DNA of 64,000 nucleotides from Streptomyces drozdowiczii (GCF_026167665.1 NZ_CP098740.1:868001-932000), one strand, 5' to 3'. Numbered from the stretch's first letter, positions 1 to 9,219 are shown. The notes: generated by a model from the letters alone, not told the origin. Translations and numbers: made by a program.

Positions 1-860
1 TTCAGGTCGTCCAGCAGACCGCCCCCGTTCCTCAGGTCGCTGCCGGTGCGGGCCTTGTCGTACAGGGCGTCGCCGGGCCGGGCGTCGCGGTAGGAGTTGA
101 AGTACAGCAGCGAGTTGTCGCCGTAGGTGCCCCGGTAGGCGTCACCGATCCACCCCCAGGACCCGGCGGCGTCGAGCCCGTCGCCGATGTCCTGGTACAC
201 CTTCCACGACACCCCGGCCTCTTCCAGGCGCTCCGGGTAGGTCGTCCAGCCGTATCCGCGCTCGTCGTTGCCCAGCTCGGGCCCGCCGCCGGCGCCGTCG
301 TTGCCGGTGTAGCCGCTCCACAGGTAGTAGCGGTTGGGGTCGGTCGAGCCGATGAACGAGCAGTGGTACGCGTCGCAGACGGTGAACGCGTCGGCGAGCG
401 CGTAGTGGAACGGGATGTCGTCCCGGGTGAGGTGGGCCATGGTGGTCGCCGTCTTGGCGGGCACCCACTGGTCGTAGGCGCCCTTGTTGAACGCCCGGTG
501 GCCGCCCGCCCAGTCGTGGTTCAGGTCCTGGAGGAACTGCATCCCGAGCTTGTCGGCCGGCGGCCGGAACGGCAGCACCTCCTTGCCCGCCGCGTCCGCC
601 TGGTGCCACACCGGTTTGCCGCTGGGCAGCGTGACGGGGCGCGGGTCGCCGTAGCCCCGTACGCCCTTCATCGTCCCGAAGTAGTGGTCGAAGGAACGGT
701 TCTCCTGCATCAGGACGACGATGTGCTCGACGTCCTTGATGGTGCCCGTCCGCCCTCGCGCGGGGAGGGTGGCGGCGCGGGCGATGCTGCTCGACAGGGC
801 GGTGAGGGCGACGGAGCCCCCGGCGAGCTTCAGGAGCCGGCGGCGGTCGAGTTCTGCCAT
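1..860 (-). CDS. Phosphocholine-specific phospholipase C, N-terminal part (runs off left edge)
   Basis: Secreted phosphoesterase-family enzyme (acid phosphatase/phospholipase C group), expected to hydrolyse phosphatidylcholine or sphingomyelin outside the cell. The frame stays open for 286 codons from ATG at 860 to the window edge; the C-terminal part is missing. The N-terminus has a twin-arginine signal (RRRLLKLAGG, residues 6-15, then a hydrophobic stretch ending near SSSIARA), so Tat export is likely. The family motif ENRSFDHYFG follows soon after the signal peptide, and NHDWAGGHRAFN is a typical downstream block. The start is supported by a purine-rich stretch (GGTTCCCCTCC on the opposite strand reads GGAGGGGAACC) just upstream. 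The 3' end of the orphan methylase gene lies 50 bases upstream on the same strand. Length and C-terminal domains cannot be judged. Confidence 0.9.
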   Translation of the reverse strand, partial: MAELDRRRLLKLAGGSVALTALSSSIARAATLPARGRTGTIKDVEHIVVLMQENRSFDHYFGTMKGVRGYGDPRPVTLPSGKPVWHQADAAGKEVLPFRPPADKLGMQFLQDLNHDWAGGHRAFNKGAYDQWVPAKTATTMAHLTRDDIPFHYALADAFTVCDAYHCSFIGSTDPNRYYLWSGYTGNDGAGGGPELGNDERGYGWTTYPERLEEAGVSWKVYQDIGDGLDAAGSWGWIGDAYRGTYGDNSLLYFNSYRDARPGDALYDKARTGSDLRNGGGLLDDL

Positions 861-909
861 GGAGGGGAACCTTCGCAGTGGGGGATGGAAGACCGAACAG
901 TCGGCGAAC

Positions 910-3900
910 CTACCCACGGGGGGCCGGGATCATTCCCCGCGGAGCACCGGTGCCGGGGCCCGTCGCCCGGTGGCGGGCTGAGCGGCGAGGTGTACGCGCC
1001 CCCGCCGCGAGCCCCGAGGCGGCCATGTGGTCGTACGCGGTCAGGATGAGGTCCTTGGTGCGGTAGCCGCCGTACCGTGCCTCGTCCTTGCGCCGGACGA
1101 TGGGGAAGGTGTCCAGGATGTACGCGGTGTCGGCGCGGCCGATCCCGTACAGGTGGAAGAAGAACGCGTCGAGTTCCGCGCGGATCCGGCCGCGGCGGTC
1201 CTCGTCCCAGTGGAACGGGCCGCCGGTGTCGCCCAGGTCGGCGGCGAAGCGGCCCATGTCATGGGCGGTGCAGGTGAGTTCGAGGACGCGCGGGGTCAGG
1301 AAGTCCGTGTGGCGGTGGACGGTATCCGGCGGCAGGACGGGGAGTTGGCGGATGTGGAAGAAGTTGAGGTTGAGCCCCGCCGCCTTCTGGCGGGTGACGT
1401 AGTCGTAGACGAAGGAGTTGAAGTGGGCCACCAGGGCGGCGCTGTCGCGTGAGTTCCTGGTGTGCAGCAGGAAGACGGAGTCGCCGATGGCCGCCGGGGG
1501 CAGGATCGCGGAGATCATGGTGCGCTGGTTGGTGGGGCTGCTGATCCGGAGGAAGGCGAGCCGGCCGGGCGGGGTGCCGGGCGGTGTCTCGGCGCGGTCC
1601 ACCCAGTTGCCGGGGACGGCCAGGCGGGACGCGGAGGCCCAGGCGTCGGCCGTGAGATAGGCGGGCTGGTTCTGGCGCTTCACGGCGGTGGCGCTCTTGA
1701 CCACGTCGGCCGCGCGGTGGTTGTAGGCGTCGACCATCTTGGCCTCGTACAGCGGGAGCATGACGCGGTCGCCGTTGACGTAGTGGTTTCCGGCCGCCTG
1801 CCAGCCGGTGGCCGTCAGCTCCTCGCGGGTGCGGAACCGGTGCGAGTCGTTGGCCATGTGGAACATCGTGCCGAAGGTGACGCCCCACGGGTTGCCGTCC
1901 GGGTCGCCCTCCTTGATCAGGACGGGGAGCCGCGCGTAGATGCCGAGGGTGATCTCGGCGTCGCGGCGGGTCCGGAAGACCGGGCAGGTGCCCGTGTTGG
2001 GGTTGAGGAGCGTGATCTCCTCGGGCGTGAGCGCGAACACCCTCCCCTCGTCGGCGAGTTCGGCAGGGTCGCGGAGGAAGAAGGCGAACCGGGCGGCGGG
2101 TTCGCGCAGGGCCCGGCCGGTCAGGGACAGGATGCTGAACTTGAACGAGCGGTGGACGTCGGGGAAGACCGGCGCGGCGTTCTCGAAGTCGTACAGGGCG
2201 GCGAGCGTGCCGCTGTCGACCAGGTCCTTGAAGTAGAAGCGGGTCGTCGCGTCCGTGGCGATGCCCGTCGGCACGATCATGCCCATCCGGCCGCGCGGGC
2301 CGGTCAGCGCACGGCCCGCCTCGGCGAAGACGGCGTACGTGTTGATGTCGCCGCGCCCGGTGAGCGGATACCGTCCGCCGGAGCGCAGGAAGTGGCTCGT
2401 CCCCTCCGCCGTGCGCTTGGCCGCCTCGAACGCCGTGTGCAGGGCGGTACGGTCCGGGTCCTCCTTCAACGCGGCGATCAGGCGTTTGCGGGCGGCGGCC
2501 GTCTTCGCGGCGGCGATCTCCGCGTCGTGCTGGGCGAAGAACTCCTGCTCCTGGAGCTTGATGCGCTCCCAGGGCGGGTTGCCGAGGACGCAGTCGAAGC
2601 CGCCGGGCCCGTCCGGTCCGAAGACCTCGGGGTATTCCAGGTGCCAGTGGAAGAAGCGGTACCGGTCCCGCAGCCGGGCGATCTCCTCGTGGGTGGCCCG
2701 GGGCGCGCCCGGCAGGTCGCGGAGGACCGCCTCGGTCACCCCCGGCGGCGCGTCCGCCGTCCTGCGCCACAGGAACGCGGCGCACCAGGCGTCGGCGGCC
2801 TCGCGCGGCGGTTCGACGGGCCGGTCGCACACGTCCTTCCGCTCGGCCCTGTTCCGCCTCCTCAGGGCCCTGGCGTGCGCGCGGTCGTCGCCCGCGAGCG
2901 GGGTGAACGCCGCGTCCGGGACGCCGCGCCGCAGCAGGTCCGGCGCCGCGCCGATCAGGGCGTTGCCGTGCTTGACGCGCGCGTCGAGGAAGGTGAGCGG
3001 CCGGCCGGGTTCCGGGGCCTCCAGCCACAGCGCCATCCTGGCCAGTTCGACGGCCATCGGGTCCAGGTCCACGCCGTGCACGCAGCGGGCGACGACCTCG
3101 CGGAGGGCGTCGCGGGACGCCTCCGTGCCGCCGCCGCGCACCGCCGCGAGGCGCCGGGCGATGCGGCGGGCCGCCGCCACCAGGAAGTGGCCGGAGCCGC
3201 AGGCCGGGTCGCAGACGGTGAGGGCGAGCAGCGCCCGGGCCGCTCCCCCGGCAGGGTCGGCGGCGTCCGTTGCCTCGCCGTGTGCCACGGCGGCGTCGAG
3301 GACGGGGTCGAGCGCGGCGTCGAGCAGGCATTCCACGAGGGCGGCCGGGGTGTAGTAGGAGCCCGTCGTCTTACGGGCGTTGCCGGGCAGCCCGACCAGC
3401 GTGAAGGCGCCGTCCGCCGCGTCGATCCGGGGGACGAGCTGGAGGAGCGATTCGTGGACGGAGCCCAGTTCCGCCGCGTCGAGGCGGCCGAAGTCGACCG
3501 GGCGGGCGCGGCGTGTGGCCGGGTCCGGGGCCTCGGACAGCTGGCGCACCGCCGTCAGCAGGTCGGCGTCGGACAGGGCCAGGCCGTGCAGCGGGGCATC
3601 GGCCTCCGTAGCGGTGAAGATCCCGCCGAGACCGGGCAGTCCGAGGCCCGGTTCCCCGTCCGCGCCGCCGAGGGCGTCGAGTACGGCGCGCAGCGCCGCG
3701 TAAAGGTCACTGTCCTCGACGGAGCCGCGCGCGCGGGCGCGGAGGCGGGCGGTGGAGAAGTGCGCCGCGTACCGCGTCCTGGCCGGGGTGGTCGCGGCCG
3801 GGGACAGCAGGGCGTCGCGGTCCTCGGTGACGAAGAGGAAGAGGAGCCGGAAGACGAGGCGAAGGAGGGCGTTGTGCAGGGCGCCGGCGTCCGCGTCGGC

Positions 3901-4014
3901 GCGCAGGGCGGTGTTGGCGGGGTGGCGCAGGAAGCCGGTGCCGAGGGTGGTGAGCGCGGCGCGCACCCCCTTGCGGAGCCGGTCCGGGGTCCGGCTGCTG
4001 GGGAGGGCGGACAT
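910..4014 (-). CDS. Orphan Eco57I/DISARM-type adenine-specific DNA methylase, possibly N-terminally truncated
   Basis: A 1034-residue class I methyltransferase of the Eco57I/PglX/DrmMI group that should transfer a methyl group from SAM to adenine N6. SAM motif I is DPACGSGHFL at residues 269-278 and the catalytic motif IV is NPPW at 479-482. TGSYYTPAALVECLL precedes motif I, as in this family. A long C-terminal specificity-like half follows, ending with GGYRTKDLILTAYD and an Ala/Arg-rich tail of about 35 residues. The protein begins directly with the conserved helical block LGTGFLRHPANTALR. As I remember them, long homologues carry a further N-terminal region of about 250-300 residues before this block, so it may be truncated. 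GGGAAG sits 8 bases before the chosen ATG. No restriction, helicase or BREX/DISARM partner is encoded nearby, so its role is either epigenetic or vestigial. Confidence 0.85.
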   Translation of the reverse strand: MSALPSSRTPDRLRKGVRAALTTLGTGFLRHPANTALRADADAGALHNALLRLVFRLLFLFVTEDRDALLSPAATTPARTRYAAHFSTARLRARARGSVEDSDLYAALRAVLDALGGADGEPGLGLPGLGGIFTATEADAPLHGLALSDADLLTAVRQLSEAPDPATRRARPVDFGRLDAAELGSVHESLLQLVPRIDAADGAFTLVGLPGNARKTTGSYYTPAALVECLLDAALDPVLDAAVAHGEATDAADPAGGAARALLALTVCDPACGSGHFLVAAARRIARRLAAVRGGGTEASRDALREVVARCVHGVDLDPMAVELARMALWLEAPEPGRPLTFLDARVKHGNALIGAAPDLLRRGVPDAAFTPLAGDDRAHARALRRRNRAERKDVCDRPVEPPREAADAWCAAFLWRRTADAPPGVTEAVLRDLPGAPRATHEEIARLRDRYRFFHWHLEYPEVFGPDGPGGFDCVLGNPPWERIKLQEQEFFAQHDAEIAAAKTAAARKRLIAALKEDPDRTALHTAFEAAKRTAEGTSHFLRSGGRYPLTGRGDINTYAVFAEAGRALTGPRGRMGMIVPTGIATDATTRFYFKDLVDSGTLAALYDFENAAPVFPDVHRSFKFSILSLTGRALREPAARFAFFLRDPAELADEGRVFALTPEEITLLNPNTGTCPVFRTRRDAEITLGIYARLPVLIKEGDPDGNPWGVTFGTMFHMANDSHRFRTREELTATGWQAAGNHYVNGDRVMLPLYEAKMVDAYNHRAADVVKSATAVKRQNQPAYLTADAWASASRLAVPGNWVDRAETPPGTPPGRLAFLRISSPTNQRTMISAILPPAAIGDSVFLLHTRNSRDSAALVAHFNSFVYDYVTRQKAAGLNLNFFHIRQLPVLPPDTVHRHTDFLTPRVLELTCTAHDMGRFAADLGDTGGPFHWDEDRRGRIRAELDAFFFHLYGIGRADTAYILDTFPIVRRKDEARYGGYRTKDLILTAYDHMAASGLAAGARTPRRSARHRATGPGTGAPRGMIPAPRG

Positions 4015-4194
4015 CAGGCGGACTTCCCGGCGGTGACGGTGCGGAGCGGAGACGGGGAGCGAAATCGTATCCGAGGCGGTCGGCGTCCGGGAGGCCGTTC
4101 GCCGGGCGTTGGCTATCCTGAACGACCGTTGCGGATGTGATCACGGCGGCCGGGGGCCACGGGCGCGGACGGTGCCCGGCGAGGGGAGAGTCAC

Positions 4195-5931
4195 GTGCAG
4201 GGTGCCGCGAGCCGGGGGTCGGCGAGGAAGGCCGAGCAGGCGTGGAACCAGGGGATGGTCCTCATGCGGCAGGGGGACAACCCGGGGGCCGCCGCGCAGT
4301 TCGCGCTGGCCACGCAGCACGACCCGAGCGCCGCCGACGCCTGGCTGGGACTGCATGTGACCGGCACCGACCAGAAGGCGGCACTGGACGGCATGCTGCG
4401 CAGCTCCGCGCGGTTCGGGGCGCTGCGCTCGAAGTACCAGTCGCCCTTCCGGTCGACCTTCCAGATCGGCCATTACGTCACCTTCCGGCTGGAGACCTCC
4501 CGCGATCTGTGGCTGGCGGCCATGTCGGCTTTCCTCGACGACCGGCGGCTCGACGAGGCGTGGAAGGGGCTCTCCACGGCGCTGCTGGACTGCGACGAGA
4601 CCCGGTTCGTCTGCACCCGGTACGCGTTCCTGAAGGAGGACTGGCCGCTCGTCCTGAAGTTCGCGCCCGGGATCGGTGACGCGTTCCTGCGCGACGAGGC
4701 GCAGTTGTACGTGGGCGGGGCGCTGTTCGCCCAGGGGGTCTGCCACGAGTCGCTGAACGTGCTCTCCGCGCTGCCGGGAAGGCTGGACGCGGGCAGCAGG
4801 TTCGACGCCGAGGTGAAGTACTTCATGGGGCGGTCGCTGGAGGCGCTGGGCCGCGAGGAGGAGGCGCTGAAGCGGTACCAGTACGCGTTCCGGTGCGCGC
4901 CCGACCTGCTCGACGTGGAGTCGCGCGCCCAGGCCCGCCCGGTGAGCAAGCCCGCCCCGGCGCCCGCCGCTCCGGTCGCGGCCACGGCGGGCGGGGCTCC
5001 GGCGCGGTCCGGTTCCGGTGGGGACGGCGAGGGCGAGCTGTCCGCCGACGAGCGGGCCAGGGTGCTCGCCGAGGCGCAGCGGGCGCTCGACGCCATGATC
5101 GGGCTCCAGCCGGTGAAGCGCCAGGTGCGCACGCTGCTCGCGCAGTTGCGGATGTCCGCGCTGCGCGAGGAGCAGGGCCTGCCCGGCGGGGCCCGGCCCC
5201 GGCACTTCGTCTTCGCGGGGCCGCCCGGCACCGGCAAGACGACCGTGGCCCGCATCATCGGCCAGGTCTTCGCCGGGCTCGGGCTGCTGAGTTCGGGGCA
5301 TGTGGTGGAGGCCCAGCGCGCCGACCTGGTCGGACAGCACCTGGGGTCGACGGCCCTCAAGACCAACGAGGTCATCGACTCGGCGCTGAACGGGGTGCTG
5401 TTCATCGACGAGGCGTACTCGCTCAACATCACCGGGCTCAACGGCGGTGACGCCTTCGGGAAGGAGGCGATCCAGGTCCTGCTGAAGCGGGCGGAGGACG
5501 ACCGGGACCGGCTCGTCGTCGTACTCGCCGGATACCGGGACGAGATGTCGGAGCTGCTCGCCACCAACCCCGGACTGGTCTCCCGGTTCAACACCCGGGT
5601 CGACTTCCCCTCGTACTCCGCCGAGGAACTGGTGCTGATCGCCCGGTCCGTGCTGGCCTCGCAGGGCGACGAGCCGGACGCGGGCGCGCTCGACGTCCTG
5701 AACTCGCTGTGCGCGGCGATCGTGGACGGCGGCAAGGCCGATCTGGTGGGCAACGCCCGGTTCGCCCGGGAGCTGTGCGCGAAGGCGTCGGCGCAGCGCG
5801 ACCTGCGGCTGTTCTCCGCGCACGCCGACTCCACACCGACCCGCGAGGAGATGGTCACGATCCTCGCCTGGGACCTCGTCGCCGCGCACGACGAGCTGAT
5901 GGAGTCGCACCGGGACGTGGGCACGGCGTAA
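4195..5931 (+). CDS. EccA/CbbX-like AAA ATPase with N-terminal TPR-like domain
   Basis: 578-residue AAA ATPase of the SpoVK/CbbX/EccA family. The first ~240 residues form a helical, tetratricopeptide-like domain, followed by a Pro/Ala-rich linker and then one AAA module. Walker A is FAGPPGTGKTT at 340-350 and Walker B LFIDEAYSLN at about 402-411. Length and domain order match EccA of type VII secretion systems (about 570 residues). The GTG start has GAGGGGAGAG 4 bases upstream. No ESX core genes (eccB, C, D, E, mycP, WXG100) are present, so this is an orphan ATPase and secretion is not implied by context. It may remodel an unknown protein partner. It is followed after 21 bases by the response regulator gene. 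Confidence 0.88.
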   Translation: MQGAASRGSARKAEQAWNQGMVLMRQGDNPGAAAQFALATQHDPSAADAWLGLHVTGTDQKAALDGMLRSSARFGALRSKYQSPFRSTFQIGHYVTFRLETSRDLWLAAMSAFLDDRRLDEAWKGLSTALLDCDETRFVCTRYAFLKEDWPLVLKFAPGIGDAFLRDEAQLYVGGALFAQGVCHESLNVLSALPGRLDAGSRFDAEVKYFMGRSLEALGREEEALKRYQYAFRCAPDLLDVESRAQARPVSKPAPAPAAPVAATAGGAPARSGSGGDGEGELSADERARVLAEAQRALDAMIGLQPVKRQVRTLLAQLRMSALREEQGLPGGARPRHFVFAGPPGTGKTTVARIIGQVFAGLGLLSSGHVVEAQRADLVGQHLGSTALKTNEVIDSALNGVLFIDEAYSLNITGLNGGDAFGKEAIQVLLKRAEDDRDRLVVVLAGYRDEMSELLATNPGLVSRFNTRVDFPSYSAEELVLIARSVLASQGDEPDAGALDVLNSLCAAIVDGGKADLVGNARFARELCAKASAQRDLRLFSAHADSTPTREEMVTILAWDLVAAHDELMESHRDVGTA

Positions 5932-5952
5932 CGCCTGTCTACGATCGATCGC

Positions 5953-6681
5953 GTGTGCGCACATGTGATCGTTGCCGAAGACGACGAGAATCAGGCCGAG
6001 CTGCTCCGCCGCTATCTCGAACGCGAGGGCCACCGGGTGACCCTCGCGCCCGACGGCCTCGCGGCGCTCGACGCGGTCCGGCACCGGGAACCGGATCTGC
6101 TGGTCCTCGATGTGATGATGCCCCGGGCGGACGGCCTCGACGTCGTACGCGTGCTGCGCGCGGAACACCGGGAGCTGCCGGTGCTGATGCTCACCGCCCG
6201 CACCACGGAGGACGATCTGCTGCTCGGCCTCGATCTGGGCGCCGACGACTACATGACGAAGCCGTACAGCCCGCGCGAGCTGATGGCCCGGGTGCGTACG
6301 CTGCTGCGCCGCAGCCGGCGGGGCGCGGGCGGCGAACCGGAGGATGCCGGGGTGCTGCGGGTGGGGGCGTTGGTGGTCGACCCGGTCCGGCACGTCGTGT
6401 CGGTGGAGGGGCGGGCCGTGGAGTGCACCCCGGGCGAGTTCCGCATCCTGGCCGCGCTGGCCGCCGAGCCGGACCGGGTGTTCTCCCGGCAGCAGCTCCT
6501 GGGCGAACTGCACGGATTCGACCGGTACATCAGCGACCGGACCGTAGATGTGCATGTGATGAACCTGCGCAAGAAGATCGAACCGGCCCCGCGCCGGCCC
6601 GTGCGGCTGCTCACCGTCTTCGGCGTCGGCTACAAGCTGACGGACCCGGCGAAGGCGGCGGCCCGTGCGGCGACTTCGTAG
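5953..6681 (+). CDS. OmpR-family response regulator
   Basis: Two-component response regulator of about 242 residues: receiver domain with acidic pocket E9/D10/D11, phosphoacceptor D53 (LLVLDVMMP), conserved LTAR threonine and MTKPYS lysine, then an OmpR-type winged-helix DNA-binding domain with the usual C-terminal RTVDVHVMNLRKKIE block. The GTG at 5953 has no Shine-Dalgarno sequence, but TACGAT at 5940-5945 lies 7 bases before it, fitting a leaderless transcript; an in-frame GTG at 5965 is the alternative. It overlaps the sensor kinase gene by 17 bases, so the two are co-translated and should be partners. Target genes may include the surface protein and sortase downstream. Confidence 0.95.
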   Translation: MCAHVIVAEDDENQAELLRRYLEREGHRVTLAPDGLAALDAVRHREPDLLVLDVMMPRADGLDVVRVLRAEHRELPVLMLTARTTEDDLLLGLDLGADDYMTKPYSPRELMARVRTLLRRSRRGAGGEPEDAGVLRVGALVVDPVRHVVSVEGRAVECTPGEFRILAALAAEPDRVFSRQQLLGELHGFDRYISDRTVDVHVMNLRKKIEPAPRRPVRLLTVFGVGYKLTDPAKAAARAATS

Positions 6682-8725
6682 CGTGCGCCGCTCGCCCGGC
6701 CCGGGTGCGCGGCGGACCGTGCCGTTGCGCAAGAGCCTGTTCGCCCGGCTGCTCGCGGTCTCCGCCCTGGTCGCGGCCTGTTCGGTGGCGGCCACCGCCT
6801 GGCTCGCCGTGCAGACGACCTCGGGCGCAATCCGGCAGGAGCAGGGCCAGAACCTGGCCGCCGACGCCCGGATCTACCACCGGCTGCTCGGTTACGCGGC
6901 GGCTCATCCGACCTGGGACGGCGTCGGGGCCACGGTGCGCGAGCTGGCCGAGCAGTCCGGGCGGCGGATCGCGCTGACCACCCAGGCCCGCGCCCCGCTG
7001 GCCGACTCGGCGGCCCGGGACGCGGCGGCGCTCCCGGCCCAGGCGTCGGCGGTGGTCGATCCGCTGTCCGTGGACACCGCGCTGTCGACGGGCGCCGGGG
7101 CGACGGGCAGCACCACCACGGACCGGGTCGACCCGCGGGCGGTGGGGCCGTTCCGGCTGCCCGAGGCGGAGCGGACCCGGCTGCGGAAGACCGCCGACCG
7201 GGGCGTGGCCTGCCTGGGTGACTTCGGGATCGCCGCGGATGTGGTGGCGGGTGCGAGCGGGCGCCCGCTGATCCAGGTGGTGGGCGGCAACGACCCGGAG
7301 CGCATCCGGGGCACCGGCTGCGCCGTGGACGCGCTGGACACCCCGACGGCGACGGAGCGGAAGGCGCTGAAGGCGCTCAATCAGCTGGCCGACGCCTGTC
7401 TGGAGCGCCAGGGCCGCGACGGCGTCCACCTCAGCCTGGGCCTGTCCTGGGGTCAGGCCGCCGAGCCCGTTCCGGCGGAGGCGGTGCCGGTGCCGGCCGC
7501 GCCGATGGCCACGATGCCGCCGACCGCCGAGCCGAGCGCGGTCCCGACCGAGGCGCCCCGCGCGGAGCCGCGCGATGTGCCCGGCGCGGTGCCGGGCCCC
7601 GGCGACCAGCAGGCGGCCGCCACCGGCGAGAACGACCGGGCCGTCGCCTCCTGTGTGGGCACCGCCCGCCGGGAGCAGCTGAGTTCGTACGTGGCTTCGC
7701 CCGCCCTGCTGTTCATCGGCGACCCGGGCGGCGCGACCGTGCCCGGCTTCGACCTCTCCCCGGCGAACACCGCGCGGATCGCGGGCGCGGCTGCCCTGGT
7801 GCTGGCCCTGACCGTGGGCGCTTCGGTGCTCGTCGGCGCCCGCCTCGTACGCCCGCTGCGGGCGCTGACGGGGGCCGCCCAGCGGATGCGGGACGGGGAG
7901 GACACCGCGCCGGTGGTGGTGGCCGCGGACAACGAGATCGGGCGGCTCGCCGCCACGTTCAACGACATGTCCGCCCACCGCGCCCGCCTGGAGGCGCAGC
8001 GCAAGGCCATGGTCAGCGACGTCGCCCACGAACTGCGCACCCCGCTCAGCAACATCCGGGGCTGGCTGGAGGCGGCGCAGGACGGGGTGGCCGACCCGGA
8101 CCCGGAGTTCATCGCCTTCCTGCACACGGAGGCGGTCCAGCTCCAGCACATCATCGACGACCTCCAGGACCTGGCGCAGGCGGACGCCGGCGCGCTGCGG
8201 CTGCACCCGGAACCGGTGGAGGTGGCGGAGTTGCTGGGGCAGGTCGCCGCCGCGCACCAGGCCCGGGCCGACGCGGCGGGCGTGGCGCTGGGCGTCCGGC
8301 CGCCGGACCGCCCGCTGCCGGCGCTGAGCGCCGACCCGGTCCGGCTGCGGCAGGCGGTGGGCAACCTGGTGTCGAACGCGGTGCGCCACACCCCGGAGGG
8401 CGGGAAGGTCACGCTGCGGGCTTACGGCTCCGAGGACGGGGACGCGGTGCTCGTGGACGTCGCCGACACGGGCAGCGGCATCCCGGCGGACGACCTGGCC
8501 CGCGTCTTCGACCGGTTCTGGCGCGGCGAGAAGTCCCGGTCGCGGCGGACGGGCGGCAGCGGGCTGGGGCTGGCGATCGTGCGGAAGCTGGCGGAGGCGC
8601 ACGGCGGTACGGCCACGGCGTCGAGCACCCCGGGCGAGGGCTCGGTGTTCACGCTCCGCTTCCCGGCCGGCACCACGTCCCCCGGCACTCCGGACGACCC
8701 TGATGCGATGAACACAACGATCTGA
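6665..8725 (+). CDS. Sensor histidine kinase with Pro/Ala-rich extracytoplasmic region
   Basis: 686-residue membrane histidine kinase. A first membrane segment is at about residues 26-47, then a large extracytoplasmic part, a second membrane segment at about 371-395, HAMP, HisKA with phospho-accepting H455 in DVAHELRTPLSN, and HATPase_c with N-box NLVSNAVRHT and G-boxes DTGSGIP and GGSGLGLAIV. The extracytoplasmic part has an unusual low-complexity stretch rich in Pro, Ala and Glu (about residues 265-310), resembling the repeat region of the small surface protein encoded next. That suggests both act at or across the cell wall. The start overlaps the response regulator stop. Signal sensed is unknown. 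Confidence 0.94.
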   Translation: MRRLRSVRRSPGPGARRTVPLRKSLFARLLAVSALVAACSVAATAWLAVQTTSGAIRQEQGQNLAADARIYHRLLGYAAAHPTWDGVGATVRELAEQSGRRIALTTQARAPLADSAARDAAALPAQASAVVDPLSVDTALSTGAGATGSTTTDRVDPRAVGPFRLPEAERTRLRKTADRGVACLGDFGIAADVVAGASGRPLIQVVGGNDPERIRGTGCAVDALDTPTATERKALKALNQLADACLERQGRDGVHLSLGLSWGQAAEPVPAEAVPVPAAPMATMPPTAEPSAVPTEAPRAEPRDVPGAVPGPGDQQAAATGENDRAVASCVGTARREQLSSYVASPALLFIGDPGGATVPGFDLSPANTARIAGAAALVLALTVGASVLVGARLVRPLRALTGAAQRMRDGEDTAPVVVAADNEIGRLAATFNDMSAHRARLEAQRKAMVSDVAHELRTPLSNIRGWLEAAQDGVADPDPEFIAFLHTEAVQLQHIIDDLQDLAQADAGALRLHPEPVEVAELLGQVAAAHQARADAAGVALGVRPPDRPLPALSADPVRLRQAVGNLVSNAVRHTPEGGKVTLRAYGSEDGDAVLVDVADTGSGIPADDLARVFDRFWRGEKSRSRRTGGSGLGLAIVRKLAEAHGGTATASSTPGEGSVFTLRFPAGTTSPGTPDDPDAMNTTI

Positions 8726-8768
8726 CAGCTTCCTCACAACTTGGCGCGAGCCTGTCCGCACGCCTCGC

Positions 8769-8794
8769 GCCGCGGTGCGCACCCGCACCGCGGC
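8769..8794. terminator. Perfect 11-bp hairpin after the sensor kinase gene
   Basis: GCCGCGGTGCG and CGCACCGCGGC form a perfect 11-bp stem with a 4-base loop in the 104-base gap before the surface-protein gene. There is no T tract. It may be a weak terminator, an attenuator or an mRNA-stabilising structure. Confidence 0.45.
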
Positions 8795-8829
8795 CGCCCC
8801 TGAGGCCGATCCGGAACGGAGCCCTGCCC

Positions 8830-9198
8830 ATGCCCCTGCGCACCACCCTGCGTACCGCCCTCCTCGCCGCCGTCGCGGCCGGTGCGGTCTGCGTACCGGC
8901 CACCGCGGCCTTCGCCGACTCCTCGGCCAGGCCGTCGGCCAAGCCGTCCGCCGAGCCGACCCGTCCCCCGGCGGAGCAGTCCGCCGAACCGTCCGCCGTG
9001 CCGTCGGCCGCCGCGACGGAGCCGCCCTCGGCGGTCCCGTCCGAGGCCCCGCGCGGCGGCGTCGCAGCCGGTGAGCAGCCCGCCGGAGCCTCGGGCGGCG
9101 GCACGACCGCCCTCGCGGGCTCCGCGGCCGCCGCGCTGCTGCTCGGCGGCGCCGGGACGTTCGTCGTGCGCCGCCGCACCGCCCGCCGCGACGGCTGA
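8830..9198 (+). CDS. Small Pro/Ser/Ala-rich surface protein with C-terminal membrane anchor
   Basis: 122-residue protein with a cleavable signal peptide (residues 1-30, ending ATAAFA-D), a low-complexity wall-spanning segment of repeated PSA/EPSAVPS units, a Gly-rich linker and a C-terminal hydrophobic segment (TTALAGSAAAALLLGGAG) followed by a positively charged RRRTARRDG tail. The overall plan is that of sortase substrates, but there is no LPXTG or LAXTG motif before the membrane segment, so it may simply be membrane-anchored. It lies between a two-component system and a class F-type sortase gene, a combination that recurs in streptomycetes. Function not known; it may be a sensor partner or structural wall protein. 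Confidence 0.78.
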   Translation: MPLRTTLRTALLAAVAAGAVCVPATAAFADSSARPSAKPSAEPTRPPAEQSAEPSAVPSAAATEPPSAVPSEAPRGGVAAGEQPAGASGGGTTALAGSAAAALLLGGAGTFVVRRRTARRDG

Positions 9199-9219
9199 CC
9201 CGTCCCCAGCCGATGAGCC

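Noticed and set aside
1462..4140. Plus-strand ORF of 892 codons opposite the methylase gene
   Set aside because: Repetitive Gly/Arg/Val-rich composition, no recognisable domain, and the minus-strand reading has full methylase motifs. It is a high-GC antisense shadow.
910..5931. DISARM/BREX-like defence island made of the methylase and the AAA ATPase
   Set aside because: The genes are divergent, the ATPase is EccA/CbbX-like rather than a defence ATPase, and no helicase, nuclease or PglZ is present. Kept only as an orphan methylase.
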